From a virus: a stretch of DNA of 46,765 nucleotides. The stretch covers positions 1 to 46,765 of IMG/VR virus record IMGVR_UViG_3300044680_000172. One strand, 5' to 3'. Positions 23,482 to 31,112 of the stretch are shown piece after piece. The number at the start of each line of letters is the position of its first letter. Within the stretch, counting starts at the first letter, position 1. Below the pieces are notes generated by a model. It made no database searches. It saw only the letters and a list, made by a program, of their open reading frames with translations, and was not told the origin of the DNA. The position numbers and the translations under genes were made by a program.

Positions 23482-23682
23482 ATGCCTCCATTCTCGTTCC
23501 TGCAAAACCCCCGCCGGTACACGATCAATCTGGAGAGAGCCCTGCATGACGCGGCCGTCAAGAAAGCCGCCTCTCAGGGATACCGATTCTCCGAATACGT
23601 GGCCAGGCTCCTCCAGGTGGACCTGCGCCGGAAGCGGGGAGCGGCCCGTCTCGCCCGGAGGAGTTTCCAGCCGTCCCCCTGA
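23482..23682 (+). CDS. Ribbon-helix-helix regulator (rightward)
   Basis: 66 aa. An Arg-Tyr-Thr-Ile-Asn-Leu strand, a helix beginning Glu-Arg-Ala-Leu-His-Asp-Ala-Ala and a second helix (Phe-Ser-Glu-Tyr-Val-Ala-Arg-Leu-Leu) form a ribbon-helix-helix DNA-binding domain, followed by a basic tail. The ATG at 23482 is preferred to a TTG at 23461, which would overlap the operator. It heads the early operon, so it could act as an Arc- or Cro-like switch protein opposite the leftward regulator. Confidence 0.7.
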   Translation: MPPFSFLQNPRRYTINLERALHDAAVKKAASQGYRFSEYVARLLQVDLRRKRGAARLARRSFQPSP

Positions 23683-23686
23683 CCCG

Positions 23687-23908
23687 ATGGACAGGCGAGC
23701 TTCCACAATCGAGTGCTCCGGCTGCGGGGCCGAAACCCCCGCGTCGGACCTGAGCTGGATCGGAAGGTTCTGCCTCTGTACATCGTGCTCCCGGATCGAA
23801 GCCGGGTGGCCCTGGGAATGGGCGGACTTTTCGGCGGTCGAATCGCCGCCAATCCCGAATTCCCTGCCCGAACCCTCGTTCAAACCACGCAACCCCCTCA
23901 AACCATGA
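23687..23908 (+). CDS. Small zinc-ribbon-like protein, 73 aa
   Basis: Two Cys-x-x-Cys pairs (Cys-Ser-Gly-Cys near residue 10 and Cys-Leu-Cys-Thr-Ser-Cys near 30) suggest a zinc ribbon. A Pro-rich tail follows. Its stop overlaps the ATG of the ERF gene, so the two are made together; it may assist DNA processing. Confidence 0.55.
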   Translation: MDRRASTIECSGCGAETPASDLSWIGRFCLCTSCSRIEAGWPWEWADFSAVESPPIPNSLPEPSFKPRNPLKP

Positions 23909-24678
23909 CCGAGAAAAAGACCCCCGAACCGGAGCCGCAGACCTTGCTCACCCTCACCGGCCCGGACGCTCCGGGTTCGACTTTGAGCGTCCCGGGAATG
24001 ATCCACGCGTTCATCAAGACCGGAGTGACCGCCGAGAATGTCAACGCGTTCGAGAAGCTGGTCGAGGTCTATGAGCGGACGGAGGCCAAGGCGGCGGAGA
24101 GGGAGTTCGCGGCCGCGTTCGCGAGGTTTCAGAGCGAATTGCCGCCGATCCAGGCGCTCCGACCGGTTCCGAACAACGACGGATCGGTCCGATACCGCTT
24201 CGCGCCCTTCGAGGACATCATGGAGCGGGTCAAGCCGCTTCTCGAAAAGCACGGGTTCACCCTCACCTTCTCCATGGGGTTCAGCGAAGGAAGGGTCGTC
24301 CAGAATTGCACGCTGACCCACACCGGGGGGCATTCGAGGACGAATCAGTTCATGGCCCGAATCGGCAAGGGCCCTCCGGGTTCGACCGAGACGCAGGGAG
24401 ACGGCGCCGCGTCGACCTACGCGAAGCGTTTCGCCCTCTGCGATGCCTTGAACATCGTCATCGAGCGCGACAGCGACGGAGCTCCGGAGGACGCGAGGAA
24501 AGAAGGGGAATTCATCTCCCCGGACCACATCCAATATCTCGAGGAACAGCTGCGCGAGACCGGTTTCAATCGGGAATCTTTCCTGCGACTGGCCGGGGTG
24601 TCGAGGATCGAGGAAATATCGCTCGGAAGGTATCCGGTTCTGGTCAACGCGCTCGAGATGAAGAAAGGCCGCAAGTGA
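23905..24678 (+). CDS. erf: ERF family single-strand annealing protein
   Basis: 257 aa. Residues 60-190 form the ERF domain: a helix with Ala-Ala-Glu-Arg-Glu-Phe-Ala-Ala-Ala-Phe, Phe-Gln-Ser-Glu-Leu-Pro-Pro-Ile, a Val-Arg-Tyr-Arg-Phe-Ala-Pro-Phe-Glu-Asp-Ile segment, Leu-Leu-Glu-Lys-His-Gly-Phe, and the Gln-Gly-Asp-Gly-Ala-Ala-Ser-Thr-Tyr-Ala-Lys-Arg-Phe motif. It binds single strands and anneals them during phage recombination and genome circularisation. It is paired with the YqaJ-type exonuclease two genes downstream, forming an exonuclease-annealase system. Confidence 0.9.
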   Translation: MTEKKTPEPEPQTLLTLTGPDAPGSTLSVPGMIHAFIKTGVTAENVNAFEKLVEVYERTEAKAAEREFAAAFARFQSELPPIQALRPVPNNDGSVRYRFAPFEDIMERVKPLLEKHGFTLTFSMGFSEGRVVQNCTLTHTGGHSRTNQFMARIGKGPPGSTETQGDGAASTYAKRFALCDALNIVIERDSDGAPEDARKEGEFISPDHIQYLEEQLRETGFNRESFLRLAGVSRIEEISLGRYPVLVNALEMKKGRK

Positions 24679-24923
24679 CCGCGGAGCCCGAAGCCATGAG
24701 GAGATTCTGCAAGGACTGCGTGCATTGCATTCCGGCCTTAGCTCATTCTTCCCCAACCGACCAACTGGATTATTCGCGGTGCGCCCGGGCGAGGGCGGAT
24801 TGGATAGATCTGGTGTCCGGGGGCAACCGGACGGAATTGCTCTTCTGTTTTGTCGAACGGCGCTCGCTCGTATCGGATTCGTGCGGCCCGAAAGGCGTCC
24901 ATTTCGAACCAAAAGCCCCGTGA
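24675..24923 (+). CDS. Cys-rich hypothetical protein, 82 aa
   Basis: Carries Cys-Lys-Asp-Cys-Val-His-Cys near the N-terminus and three further Cys, so a metal site is likely. The GTG at 24675 overlaps the ERF stop (GTGA); the ATG at 24696 would leave a gap, unlike the other junctions of the operon. Similar small Cys-rich proteins occur in phage recombination operons; function unknown. Confidence 0.5.
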   Translation: MTAEPEAMRRFCKDCVHCIPALAHSSPTDQLDYSRCARARADWIDLVSGGNRTELLFCFVERRSLVSDSCGPKGVHFEPKAP

Positions 24924-25561
24924 GCATGGAGCATCCAGTCGCGCAGGGCTCCGAGGCGTGGCTTTTGCTCCGCCAGGGACGCCCGACCGCCAGCGAATTT
25001 GATTCGCTCGTGACGCCCGAATTCGTGCCGCGCAAAGGACAGACGCCCGAGACGTATCTCTACCGCAAACTCGCCGAAGTCTTCGCGGGGGTCTCGACCG
25101 ACACCGTGAATTCGTGGGCGATGGACCAGGGAGCGATCCTTGAAAGCGAGGCGATTCCCTGGTTCGAATTCCAGTACGACGTGAAGGTCCGGCGGGTGGG
25201 GTTCGTGACGACCGACGACATGAAGGTCGGGTGCTCTCCCGACGGATTGATCGGCGAAGACGGCGGGATCGAGGTCAAATGCCCCCAGGCCCACACCCAC
25301 CTTCAATACCTGATGGAGGGCAGAGTCCCGAAGGAATACCTGGCGCAGGTCCACGGATGCATGTTCGTCACCGGACGGTCCTGGTGGAATTTTATCTCCT
25401 ACCATCGCAAGTTTCCGCCGCTCGTCGTGCGGGTCGAGAGAGACGAGACGATCCAGGCCGTCCTGGCCCAGGTCCTGGCCGCATTCGTCGCCAAATTCGA
25501 GGCGGCGCTCGCAAAGGTCGATTCGATGCAGCCTCCGAGCCGGAGGCGCAGGAAAGCCTGA
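24920..25561 (+). CDS. YqaJ-like (lambda exonuclease family) recombinase nuclease
   Basis: 213 aa. It has the PD-(D/E)xK core of the YqaJ/lambda-exonuclease family: a Gln-Gly-Ser-Glu-Ala-Trp-Leu-Leu-Leu-Arg start with Gly-Arg-Pro-Thr-Ala-Ser, then Cys-Ser-Pro-Asp-Gly-Leu with the metal-binding Asp, and Gly-Ile-Glu-Val-Lys-Cys-Pro with Glu and Lys. It chews one strand from DNA ends to give substrates for the ERF protein. The GTG at 24920 overlaps the previous stop; the ATG two codons later is the alternative start. Confidence 0.85.
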   Translation: MSMEHPVAQGSEAWLLLRQGRPTASEFDSLVTPEFVPRKGQTPETYLYRKLAEVFAGVSTDTVNSWAMDQGAILESEAIPWFEFQYDVKVRRVGFVTTDDMKVGCSPDGLIGEDGGIEVKCPQAHTHLQYLMEGRVPKEYLAQVHGCMFVTGRSWWNFISYHRKFPPLVVRVERDETIQAVLAQVLAAFVAKFEAALAKVDSMQPPSRRRRKA

Positions 25562-25562
25562 A

Positions 25563-25877
25563 ATGCAGTCGCAAGCCCAATTCCCAGGAATACCCGGAAC
25601 GCACCTCCAAGCGCAATTCGACGCATTCCTGAACGCCCATCCGCGGGTCTGGTCGCTCTTCGTCGCCTTCACCCAGTCCGCGATCGCCAAAGGCCACCGG
25701 CACCTAAGCGCCGATCTGGTGCTTCACCGGATTCGGTGGGAGTCGTCGGTAGTCACGGGGGAGAAGCCGTACAAGCTCAACAACAACCTCACGCCGTATT
25801 TCGCGAGGAGGTTCCACGCTGAATTTCCGAGCCACGATGGGTTCTTCCGAATGAGGAAGGTGAAGGGAGAATCGTGA
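25563..25877 (+). CDS. Hypothetical phage protein, 104 aa
   Basis: Helical first half (Phe-Asp-Ala-Phe-Leu then Val-Trp-Ser-Leu-Phe-Val), then a domain with Ile-Arg-Trp-Glu, Tyr-Lys-Leu-Asn-Asn-Asn and Tyr-Phe-Ala-Arg-Arg-Phe. This small family is common beside phage recombination and replication genes, and its role is unknown to me. It starts one base after the exonuclease stop, and its TGA overlaps the GTG of a 14-codon micro-ORF. Confidence 0.6.
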   Translation: MQSQAQFPGIPGTHLQAQFDAFLNAHPRVWSLFVAFTQSAIAKGHRHLSADLVLHRIRWESSVVTGEKPYKLNNNLTPYFARRFHAEFPSHDGFFRMRKVKGES

Positions 25878-25918
25878 ATCCGCACCCGGCTCCGGTTTTC
25901 AACCTGATGCACAAATGA
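25874..25918 (+). CDS. Micro-ORF, 14 aa, coupled on both sides
   Basis: GTG at 25874 overlaps the preceding TGA (GTGA), and its own TGA overlaps the ATG of the J-domain gene (ATGA). It therefore bridges a gap that would otherwise stop ribosomes. The peptide has no recognisable features. Confidence 0.35.
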   Translation: MNPHPAPVFNLMHK

Positions 25919-26502
25919 CCACCCAACAGGCATACCCTTTGTCCTGGCCGCAGTCGTGGAAACGCACGCCGTATAGGCACCATTCGCGCTTCGTCCCGAA
26001 GTCGATGGAGCGTGCCGCCACGGAAATCTACCGGCAGTTGAAGTTGATCGGCGTCGGGGACTACAACGTCGTCATCTCGACGAACGTGGAGTTGAGGCGG
26101 GATGGGCTCCCTTACTCGAACCAAAAGAACCCGCACGACCCTGGGTCGGCGGTTTACTTCATGCTCAAGGGGCAGCCCAAGGTCCTCGCCTGCGACAAAT
26201 GGGACCGGGTTGAGCACAACCTGTGGTCCATCGCCATGCACATCGACGCGATCCGAGCGCAGGACAGGTACGGAGTGGGGACCGTCGAGCAGGCGTTTGC
26301 AGGGTACACGGCGCTGCCCCCGCCGGCTGACCTGCGCCCTTGGTACGAGGTCCTGGGGGTGTCGGAATCCTGCACGCTGGAAGAGGCTCGGGCGGCGTGG
26401 ATCAAAGGCGCGAAGCTATGCCACCCTGACAACGGCGGGAGCGACGCGGCAATGGCTGCGATCAACGGAGCCTGGAAGCTCGCCCAGGAGGTCCGGCAAT
26501 GA
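25915..26502 (+). CDS. J-domain (DnaJ-like) protein
   Basis: 195 aa. The C-terminal 55 residues are a J domain: Trp-Tyr-Glu-Val-Leu-Gly-Val, a helix with Ala-Arg-Ala-Ala-Trp, the His-Pro-Asp motif at residues 170-172 followed by Asn-Gly-Gly, and a closing helix Ile-Asn-Gly-Ala-Trp-Lys-Leu. The HPD motif stimulates the ATPase of DnaK-type chaperones. Residues 20-130 form an unknown alpha/beta domain with an Asn-Val-Val-Ile-Ser-Thr strand. A phage J protein could redirect host DnaK to replication or assembly complexes, as host DnaJ does in lambda. Confidence 0.8.
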   Translation: MTTQQAYPLSWPQSWKRTPYRHHSRFVPKSMERAATEIYRQLKLIGVGDYNVVISTNVELRRDGLPYSNQKNPHDPGSAVYFMLKGQPKVLACDKWDRVEHNLWSIAMHIDAIRAQDRYGVGTVEQAFAGYTALPPPADLRPWYEVLGVSESCTLEEARAAWIKGAKLCHPDNGGSDAAMAAINGAWKLAQEVRQ

Positions 26503-26624
26503 CCCCCTACACGCTGCATTTCCGCTCTGGTCCGCCGATGCGGGTGTTCGCTTGGAGCGCGACGGAGGCGGTGCTGGCCGGGTTCGGGCTCGGGGATCTG
26601 GTGGGGTGGGAGATCGCGCCATGA
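26499..26624 (+). CDS. Small hypothetical protein, 41 aa
   Basis: Begins and ends in ATGA overlaps with its neighbours. The sequence (beta strand, then a helix with Ala-Thr-Glu-Ala-Val-Leu-Ala-Gly) looks like a real small domain. No family recognised. Confidence 0.45.
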   Translation: MTPYTLHFRSGPPMRVFAWSATEAVLAGFGLGDLVGWEIAP

Positions 26625-27013
26625 ACTACTCGAAACTTAGCGACGGCGAGCTATCGGCAGCGGTGGCCCAAATCGCCGGTTGGCGCGAAGCCTTCCCCAA
26701 GGCCGGTCCTCCGCATCCCGAGACACGCAAAGGCGGAATCCTGCTGCCCTACTATTGGGTGAACGAAAACACGCATGAAAGGCGCATGGAGGTGCCCCCC
26801 TACGCCACTGACGCGAACGCGGTGCTCGGGCTGCTGAAACGGTCCAACTTCGACGCGGTAATCACTTTCTCCAACTCCTGCGACACTTGGTTCGTGAGGC
26901 TGCAAGGTCGATTCATCAGCACCAAGGAGTACCATAGCGAGGCCCCGACCTTCGCCCGCGCCGCCTGCCTCGCGCTTCTGGCGGCTGCGGAACGTGCGGG
27001 ACTGACCCCATGA
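26621..27013 (+). CDS. Hypothetical protein, 130 aa
   Basis: Starts at the ATG 26621 in an ATGA overlap. The helical N-terminus (Leu-Ser-Asp-Gly-Glu-Leu-Ser-Ala-Ala-Val) is followed by a beta part (Tyr-Tyr-Trp-Val-Asn-Glu), and the C-terminal helix contains Ala-Arg-Ala-Ala-Cys-Leu-Ala-Leu-Leu-Ala-Ala-Ala. This pattern (substrate-like fold plus a helix ending in Ala repeats) is common in small phage early proteins of unknown role. Confidence 0.5.
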   Translation: MNYSKLSDGELSAAVAQIAGWREAFPKAGPPHPETRKGGILLPYYWVNENTHERRMEVPPYATDANAVLGLLKRSNFDAVITFSNSCDTWFVRLQGRFISTKEYHSEAPTFARAACLALLAAAERAGLTP

Positions 27014-27099
27014 CCTTCGCCGAAGTGTGCGCCGGGGCAGGAGGCATGAGCCGGGGGATCTGCCGCCGCCTCGTCCGGTTCGCCGCGACTGAAACATGA
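27010..27099 (+). pseudogene. 29-codon remnant of a C5-cytosine methyltransferase N-terminus
   Basis: The peptide starts with Phe-Ala-Glu-Val-Cys-Ala-Gly-Ala-Gly-Gly-Met-Ser, which matches motif I (SAM binding, Phe-x-Gly-x-Gly type) at the start of Dcm-like enzymes, and then breaks off. The following gene is a different methyltransferase-like protein. Both ends carry ATGA overlaps. It is either a deletion remnant that kept its start and stop couplings, or a retained micro-gene. Confidence 0.5.
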
Positions 27100-27701
27100 A
27101 AGTCCTAGTCGCATGCGAGTTTTCGGGTGTCGTCAGGACCGCGTTCAGAAAGCGCGGTCACGATGCTTGGTCTTGTGACCTGATAGAATCCGAGGACAGA
27201 TCACCGTACCACATCCAAGGCGATGCCATCGCAACGCTTTGCGGCCGTTCGTTCGATTTGGTGATAGCGCACCCACCCTGCACGTTTCTCTGCAATTCGG
27301 GAGTCCGATGGCTCTACACGGGGGGGCGAGGCAACATCAGGAATGAGGAGCGGTGGGAGGCGATGCGATCCGCTGCCGCTTTCTTTCTGCAATTCTTCGA
27401 TGTCTGGGAGGGACCCGTTGCGGTTGAGAACCCCGTCATGCACTCTCACGCCGCCGAGATCATCGGGAACCGGGCAGAACGCCAGATTATCCAGCCCTGG
27501 CAGTTTGGACACGCCGAGCCGAAAGCAACGGTCTTGTGGTTGAGAGACCTGCCGCGGCTCGTTCCAACCAATATCGTTGAAGGCCGGACGCCGAGAGTGC
27601 ATCGCGCAAGCCCTGGACCTGATCGCTGGAAGGAGCGAAGCCGCACCATGCCTGGCATCGCGGAAGCCATGGCCGATCAATGGGGAGCCTTGAGCCTATG
27701 A
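27096..27701 (+). CDS. Methyltransferase-like protein (Dcm-related phage family)
   Basis: 201 aa. A Rossmann-like start (Met-Lys-Val-Leu-Val-Ala-Cys-Glu-Phe-Ser-Gly with a Gly-His-Asp-Ala segment) is followed by an acidic loop, Gln-Gly-Asp-Ala, and Phe-Asp-Leu-Val-Ile-Ala-His-Pro-Pro-Cys-Thr-Phe-Leu, where Pro-Pro-Cys recalls the catalytic loop of C5-cytosine methyltransferases. An Asn-Pro-Val segment (Glu-Asn-Pro-Val) follows, as in the ENV motif. It is shorter than a full enzyme (usually over 300 aa) and lacks an obvious target-recognition domain. DNA modification is plausible; activity is uncertain. Confidence 0.65.
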   Translation: MKVLVACEFSGVVRTAFRKRGHDAWSCDLIESEDRSPYHIQGDAIATLCGRSFDLVIAHPPCTFLCNSGVRWLYTGGRGNIRNEERWEAMRSAAAFFLQFFDVWEGPVAVENPVMHSHAAEIIGNRAERQIIQPWQFGHAEPKATVLWLRDLPRLVPTNIVEGRTPRVHRASPGPDRWKERSRTMPGIAEAMADQWGALSL

Positions 27702-27733
27702 GAGCCGCGACCCATGCGAAAGGTCGGGGATGA
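27698..27733 (+). CDS. Micro-ORF, 11 aa, coupled on both sides
   Basis: The ATG lies in an ATGA overlap with the preceding stop, and its own TGA overlaps the ATG of the helicase-methyltransferase gene. It is a basic peptide. It may exist only to carry ribosomes across the gap. Confidence 0.35.
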   Translation: MRAATHAKGRG

Positions 27734-29943
27734 GCGACTACGACACCTTTATCGCTTCAAAGGTACGCCGCAATCTCGCGGCGGGTTTTGAACCGCAACC
27801 CATCAAGGCCCCGCTTTTCGACTGGCAAAAGAGCGTAGTGCGTTGGGCAATCCGTAATGGCCGGGCCGCTCTTTTTGAGGAGTGTGGATTAGGCAAGACC
27901 CTTCAGCAGCTTGAATGGGCTCGGCAGGTTTCGGCCCACGCCAAGGCCCCGGTCTTAATCTTGACGCCGCTCGCCGTCTCCCACCAGACGGCTGCAGAGG
28001 GCAAGAAGTTCGGAATCCCATGCAAGGTCGTGGCCGATCAATCGTCGGTCCGAGGAGCCGGTGTCTTTATCACTAATTACGAGAAGTTGGAGCACTTCGA
28101 GCCTTCGGCGTTCATCGGAGTAGTTTTGGATGAAAGCTCCTGCCTCAAGGCGTTTACCGGCAAGACGCGCATCGCACTGACTCGGGCCTTCGCCGATACG
28201 CGCTACCGTCTCTGCTGCACGGCGACTCCAAGCCCGAATGACTATACGGAGTTTGGACAGCACGCAGATTTCCTTGGGGTCTGTACGCCGTTCCAAATGC
28301 TAGCGACGTTCTTCGTCAACGATACCTTCAACACCGGAGACTGGAGGCTCAAGCGGCACGCCGAGGGAGAGTTTTGGAAATGGGTCGCGTCGTGGGCCTG
28401 CTGCGTCTCCAAGCCATCCGACATTGGCTACAAGGACGACGGCTATGAACTCCCGCCGCTGAGGATGCACACAGAGATAGTTGAGGTGGACGAGTCGGCG
28501 GAGTCCGGTGACGAACTATTCCGCCATGCCACCCTTTCCGCCACAACCATTCACCGGGAAATGCGGCTTACGAGCGCGGCCCGGGCCAAGCGCGTTGCTG
28601 AAATCGTGGCGGCCAAGCCATCCGAGCAATGGCTGGTCTGGTGCAACACTAACGATGAGGCGGACCATCTCAAGAATGCCATCCCGGACTGCGTTGAAGT
28701 CCGAGGTTCCGACACCCAGGCGACGAAAGAGAAGGCCATAGACGGATTCTTGAGCGGTTCCATCCGGGTGCTCGTGAGCAAGTCCTCAATCTTTGGATTC
28801 GGCCTCAACTTGCAGAACTGCGCCCACGTAGCCTTCGTCGGACTCTCCTACTCGTTCGAGGAGTTCTACCAAGCCCTGCGTCGCTCGTATCGGTTCGGCC
28901 AGACCCGCGAGGTCAACGCCTACGTCGTTCAAGCCGCTACTGAAGGAGCGATTTTACAGACTATTCAACGCAAAATCGAGCAGCATACTATTATGCAACA
29001 AGAGATGAAAAAAGCCTCCGCCGTTTTCGCCGAAAACCGAATCAAAGACCTATCCGTCAATACAGACATTATCGTTGCTTCCGGCCCCGGCTGGAAGCTC
29101 GCGCACGGTGATTGCGTGAGATTCGCCCGGACAATCCCGAACGAGAGCATAGATTTCACGATCTTCTCCCCGCCGTTTCCCGATTTATTCGTGTATTCGC
29201 ATGACCTGCAGGACATGGGCAACTGCGTAGGACTCGGCGAATTTACCAAGCACTTTGAAATCTTAGTCGAAGAGATGCAGCGGATCACAGTTCCGGGCCG
29301 AGAGATCGCCGTACACTGCGTCGACCTTCTCTCGACCAAATGGAAGCACGGGAAGATCCAGTTCCAGGATTTCCCCGGCGAGATTATCCGTACCTTCTGG
29401 AGCAAAGGATTTCTCTTCCACTCACGCATTACAATTTGGAAGTCGCCCGTGACCGAGATGCAACGGACGAAGGCCCACGGATTGCTTTACAAGACCCTCA
29501 AGGCCGACTCGACCGATTCACGTGTGGGGGCTCCGGATTACCTCCTTGTCTTCCGAAAGCCTGGGGAGAACCCAAGGCCGGTGACAAAAGACCCTTCCGT
29601 ATTTCCTGTCGATCTTTGGCAAGAGGTCGCTTCGCCGGTATGGATGACGGTGGATCAAAGCCGAGTCCTCAACGGCGAAGGGGCTAGAGACCAAGCAGAT
29701 GAACGCCACATCTGCCCTCTTCAACTCGACGTGATTGAACGCGCCGTGACGCTTTGGTCGAACCCCGGCGACCTCGTCTATTCGCCCTTCGCTGGCATCG
29801 GATCGGAAGGCTACTCGGCCTTGAAACTCGGCCGAAAATTCATCGGGTCCGAGTTGAAGAAATCCTATTGGGAATTAGCGCAGTCGAACCTGAACAATGC
29901 GACTGCCCAGGCTGAAATGTTCCAGCTAAAGGAGATCGCATGA
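27730..29943 (+). CDS. SNF2-like helicase fused to DNA methyltransferase
   Basis: 737 aa. Residues 20-420 form a superfamily 2 helicase: Gly-Leu-Gly-Lys-Thr (53-57), Asp-Glu-Ser-Ser (134-137) as the DExx box, Thr-Ala-Thr-Pro (164-167), and an Arg-Arg-Ser-Tyr-Arg-Phe-Gly-Gln motif VI (384-391). Residues 450-725 form a beta-class N4-cytosine/N6-adenine methyltransferase: Ser-Pro-Pro-Phe (480-483) as the catalytic motif, then Phe-Ala-Gly-Ile-Gly-Ser-Glu-Gly (687-694) binding SAM. One chain thus couples DNA translocation or remodelling to methylation, as in some phage and restriction proteins. G+C drops inside the gene (around 28.9-29.1 kb), which suggests transfer. Function in the phage may be anti-restriction or gene control. 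Confidence 0.88.
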   Translation: MSDYDTFIASKVRRNLAAGFEPQPIKAPLFDWQKSVVRWAIRNGRAALFEECGLGKTLQQLEWARQVSAHAKAPVLILTPLAVSHQTAAEGKKFGIPCKVVADQSSVRGAGVFITNYEKLEHFEPSAFIGVVLDESSCLKAFTGKTRIALTRAFADTRYRLCCTATPSPNDYTEFGQHADFLGVCTPFQMLATFFVNDTFNTGDWRLKRHAEGEFWKWVASWACCVSKPSDIGYKDDGYELPPLRMHTEIVEVDESAESGDELFRHATLSATTIHREMRLTSAARAKRVAEIVAAKPSEQWLVWCNTNDEADHLKNAIPDCVEVRGSDTQATKEKAIDGFLSGSIRVLVSKSSIFGFGLNLQNCAHVAFVGLSYSFEEFYQALRRSYRFGQTREVNAYVVQAATEGAILQTIQRKIEQHTIMQQEMKKASAVFAENRIKDLSVNTDIIVASGPGWKLAHGDCVRFARTIPNESIDFTIFSPPFPDLFVYSHDLQDMGNCVGLGEFTKHFEILVEEMQRITVPGREIAVHCVDLLSTKWKHGKIQFQDFPGEIIRTFWSKGFLFHSRITIWKSPVTEMQRTKAHGLLYKTLKADSTDSRVGAPDYLLVFRKPGENPRPVTKDPSVFPVDLWQEVASPVWMTVDQSRVLNGEGARDQADERHICPLQLDVIERAVTLWSNPGDLVYSPFAGIGSEGYSALKLGRKFIGSELKKSYWELAQSNLNNATAQAEMFQLKEIA

Positions 29944-29987
29944 CCGCTCCCCGCCAGCGGACGCAGCAGCCCGGGATGATACTATGA
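29940..29987 (+). CDS. Micro-ORF, 15 aa, coupled on both sides
   Basis: ATGA overlaps at both ends join the helicase-methyltransferase gene to the next one. The peptide is Gln/Arg/Pro-rich. Third example of this arrangement in the operon. Confidence 0.35.
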   Translation: MTAPRQRTQQPGMIL

Positions 29988-30364
29988 CCGCGCAACAGGC
30001 AGAGCGGGAGGGGGAGATGCCGCCCGGTTACTTCGACCGGGACGAAGCGTTCTGGAGGCAGATCCGCGAGCTTCCGTGGGAGACTAAGGAGCATCCCGAC
30101 GTTCGCGCCATGCTCCTTTTCAAGTCGAAGGTCGCAATGCTCAACCGAGACATTGAGGACGCGATATTCCTTCGGCTCGCCGGTTGGACTGCCTCGCTGC
30201 CGGATGGGACTGTCGAGAAACCATCGACGCGCCCGCTGGAGATCGACCGCGTGTTCGCTTGGCAATGGCGCCGACCGGGACCGCGAGGCGGCAGGCTCTT
30301 TCTCAGCACTCAACAGGCCATCACCGCACTACGAAAGGAACGCCAACTGGCGTTGAACCCATGA
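29984..30364 (+). CDS. Hypothetical protein, 126 aa
   Basis: An N-terminal acidic and aromatic segment (Tyr-Phe-Asp-Arg-Asp-Glu-Ala-Phe-Trp-Arg-Gln-Ile) is followed by helices and a Trp-rich strand (Ala-Trp-Gln-Trp-Arg-Arg). The C-terminal helix is basic. Its ATGA junctions indicate coupling. No family recognised. Confidence 0.5.
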   Translation: MTAQQAEREGEMPPGYFDRDEAFWRQIRELPWETKEHPDVRAMLLFKSKVAMLNRDIEDAIFLRLAGWTASLPDGTVEKPSTRPLEIDRVFAWQWRRPGPRGGRLFLSTQQAITALRKERQLALNP

Positions 30365-30882
30365 CCACCGAAAACCAACCCACCCCGCCGCAGGGCGCAC
30401 CCGCCAAAGTCACGCCGAGCGAGGAGGATATTCGCTGCTGGAAGTTGGCGAAAGAAACGTGGATTGCCGATGAGGTCGAAGCCGGAAGCGACCTGTCAGC
30501 GGCGCGAGTGATCGCCGCCCACGTCGCCCGCACAGTGGCGAAAGCCGTGGATGAAGTGATCCGTGAGAACGACGAGGAGCACGCTCGGCACGCTGATTGG
30601 TGCCAAAAAGAGATGGCCAAAGCGTGCGAGGCAATCCGTGCGACCCGTAATTGGGATCAGAACGTTTGGCCCAGCCCACACGATAGGGTGTGGGTCGCTG
30701 CCGCCATTGCCGCCGAGCGCGCCAACACGGAGGCCCGAGTCCGCGAGGCGTGCGAGCCGCTGGTGGAGGCGCTGGAAAAAATCGGAAATAGCGACGAAAA
30801 TACCTATCTGGTAACCATCGCCGAAACCGCTCTTTCCGCCTACCGCCAGCGGCGCGGGGAGACGAAGGGAGGAGGCGCGTGA
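30361..30882 (+). CDS. Hypothetical helical protein, 173 aa
   Basis: Starts at the ATG 30361 in an ATGA overlap. Almost wholly helical and charged, with Ala-Arg-Val-Ile-Ala-Ala-His-Val-Ala-Arg repeats and one Trp-Cys pair. It is probably a coiled-coil early protein. It ends with GTGA shared with the next gene. No motif. Confidence 0.5.
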   Translation: MTTENQPTPPQGAPAKVTPSEEDIRCWKLAKETWIADEVEAGSDLSAARVIAAHVARTVAKAVDEVIRENDEEHARHADWCQKEMAKACEAIRATRNWDQNVWPSPHDRVWVAAAIAAERANTEARVREACEPLVEALEKIGNSDENTYLVTIAETALSAYRQRRGETKGGGA

Positions 30883-31112
30883 GTACCGACAAATCACACT
30901 TTCCTAAACCCGGCGACGAGGTTGCCTACGTGCAATATAATAGGGTTAAAATGCCGGGTATCGCATGGATTCACTTCACCGATGGGAACTGTGTCGAGTT
31001 CCCCGTGTGGGAGGAAGATAGGCGCGAGATTCCCGGACATCCCGGTATTTTAGGTACGCCTATAATCGACCACGATCCAACAATGCCAAAGAAAGAGCAG
31101 GATTTACCATGA
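30879..31112 (+). CDS. Hypothetical protein, 77 aa
   Basis: GTG start with an upstream GGGAGGAGG, a good ribosome binding site inside the end of the previous gene. Beta-rich, with a Pro-Gly-Asp-Glu-Val-Ala-Tyr-Val strand and Trp-Ile-His-Phe-Thr-Asp-Gly. A small SH3-like barrel is possible. Lower G+C than its neighbours. Confidence 0.5.
   Translation: MSTDKSHFPKPGDEVAYVQYNRVKMPGIAWIHFTDGNCVEFPVWEEDRREIPGHPGILGTPIIDHDPTMPKKEQDLP

Noticed and set aside
24770-25690. 306-codon minus-strand frame
   Set aside because: Antisense to the exonuclease and neighbours. Only the last 80 codons of a related long minus frame (from 23385) are real, as the ribbon-helix-helix gene.
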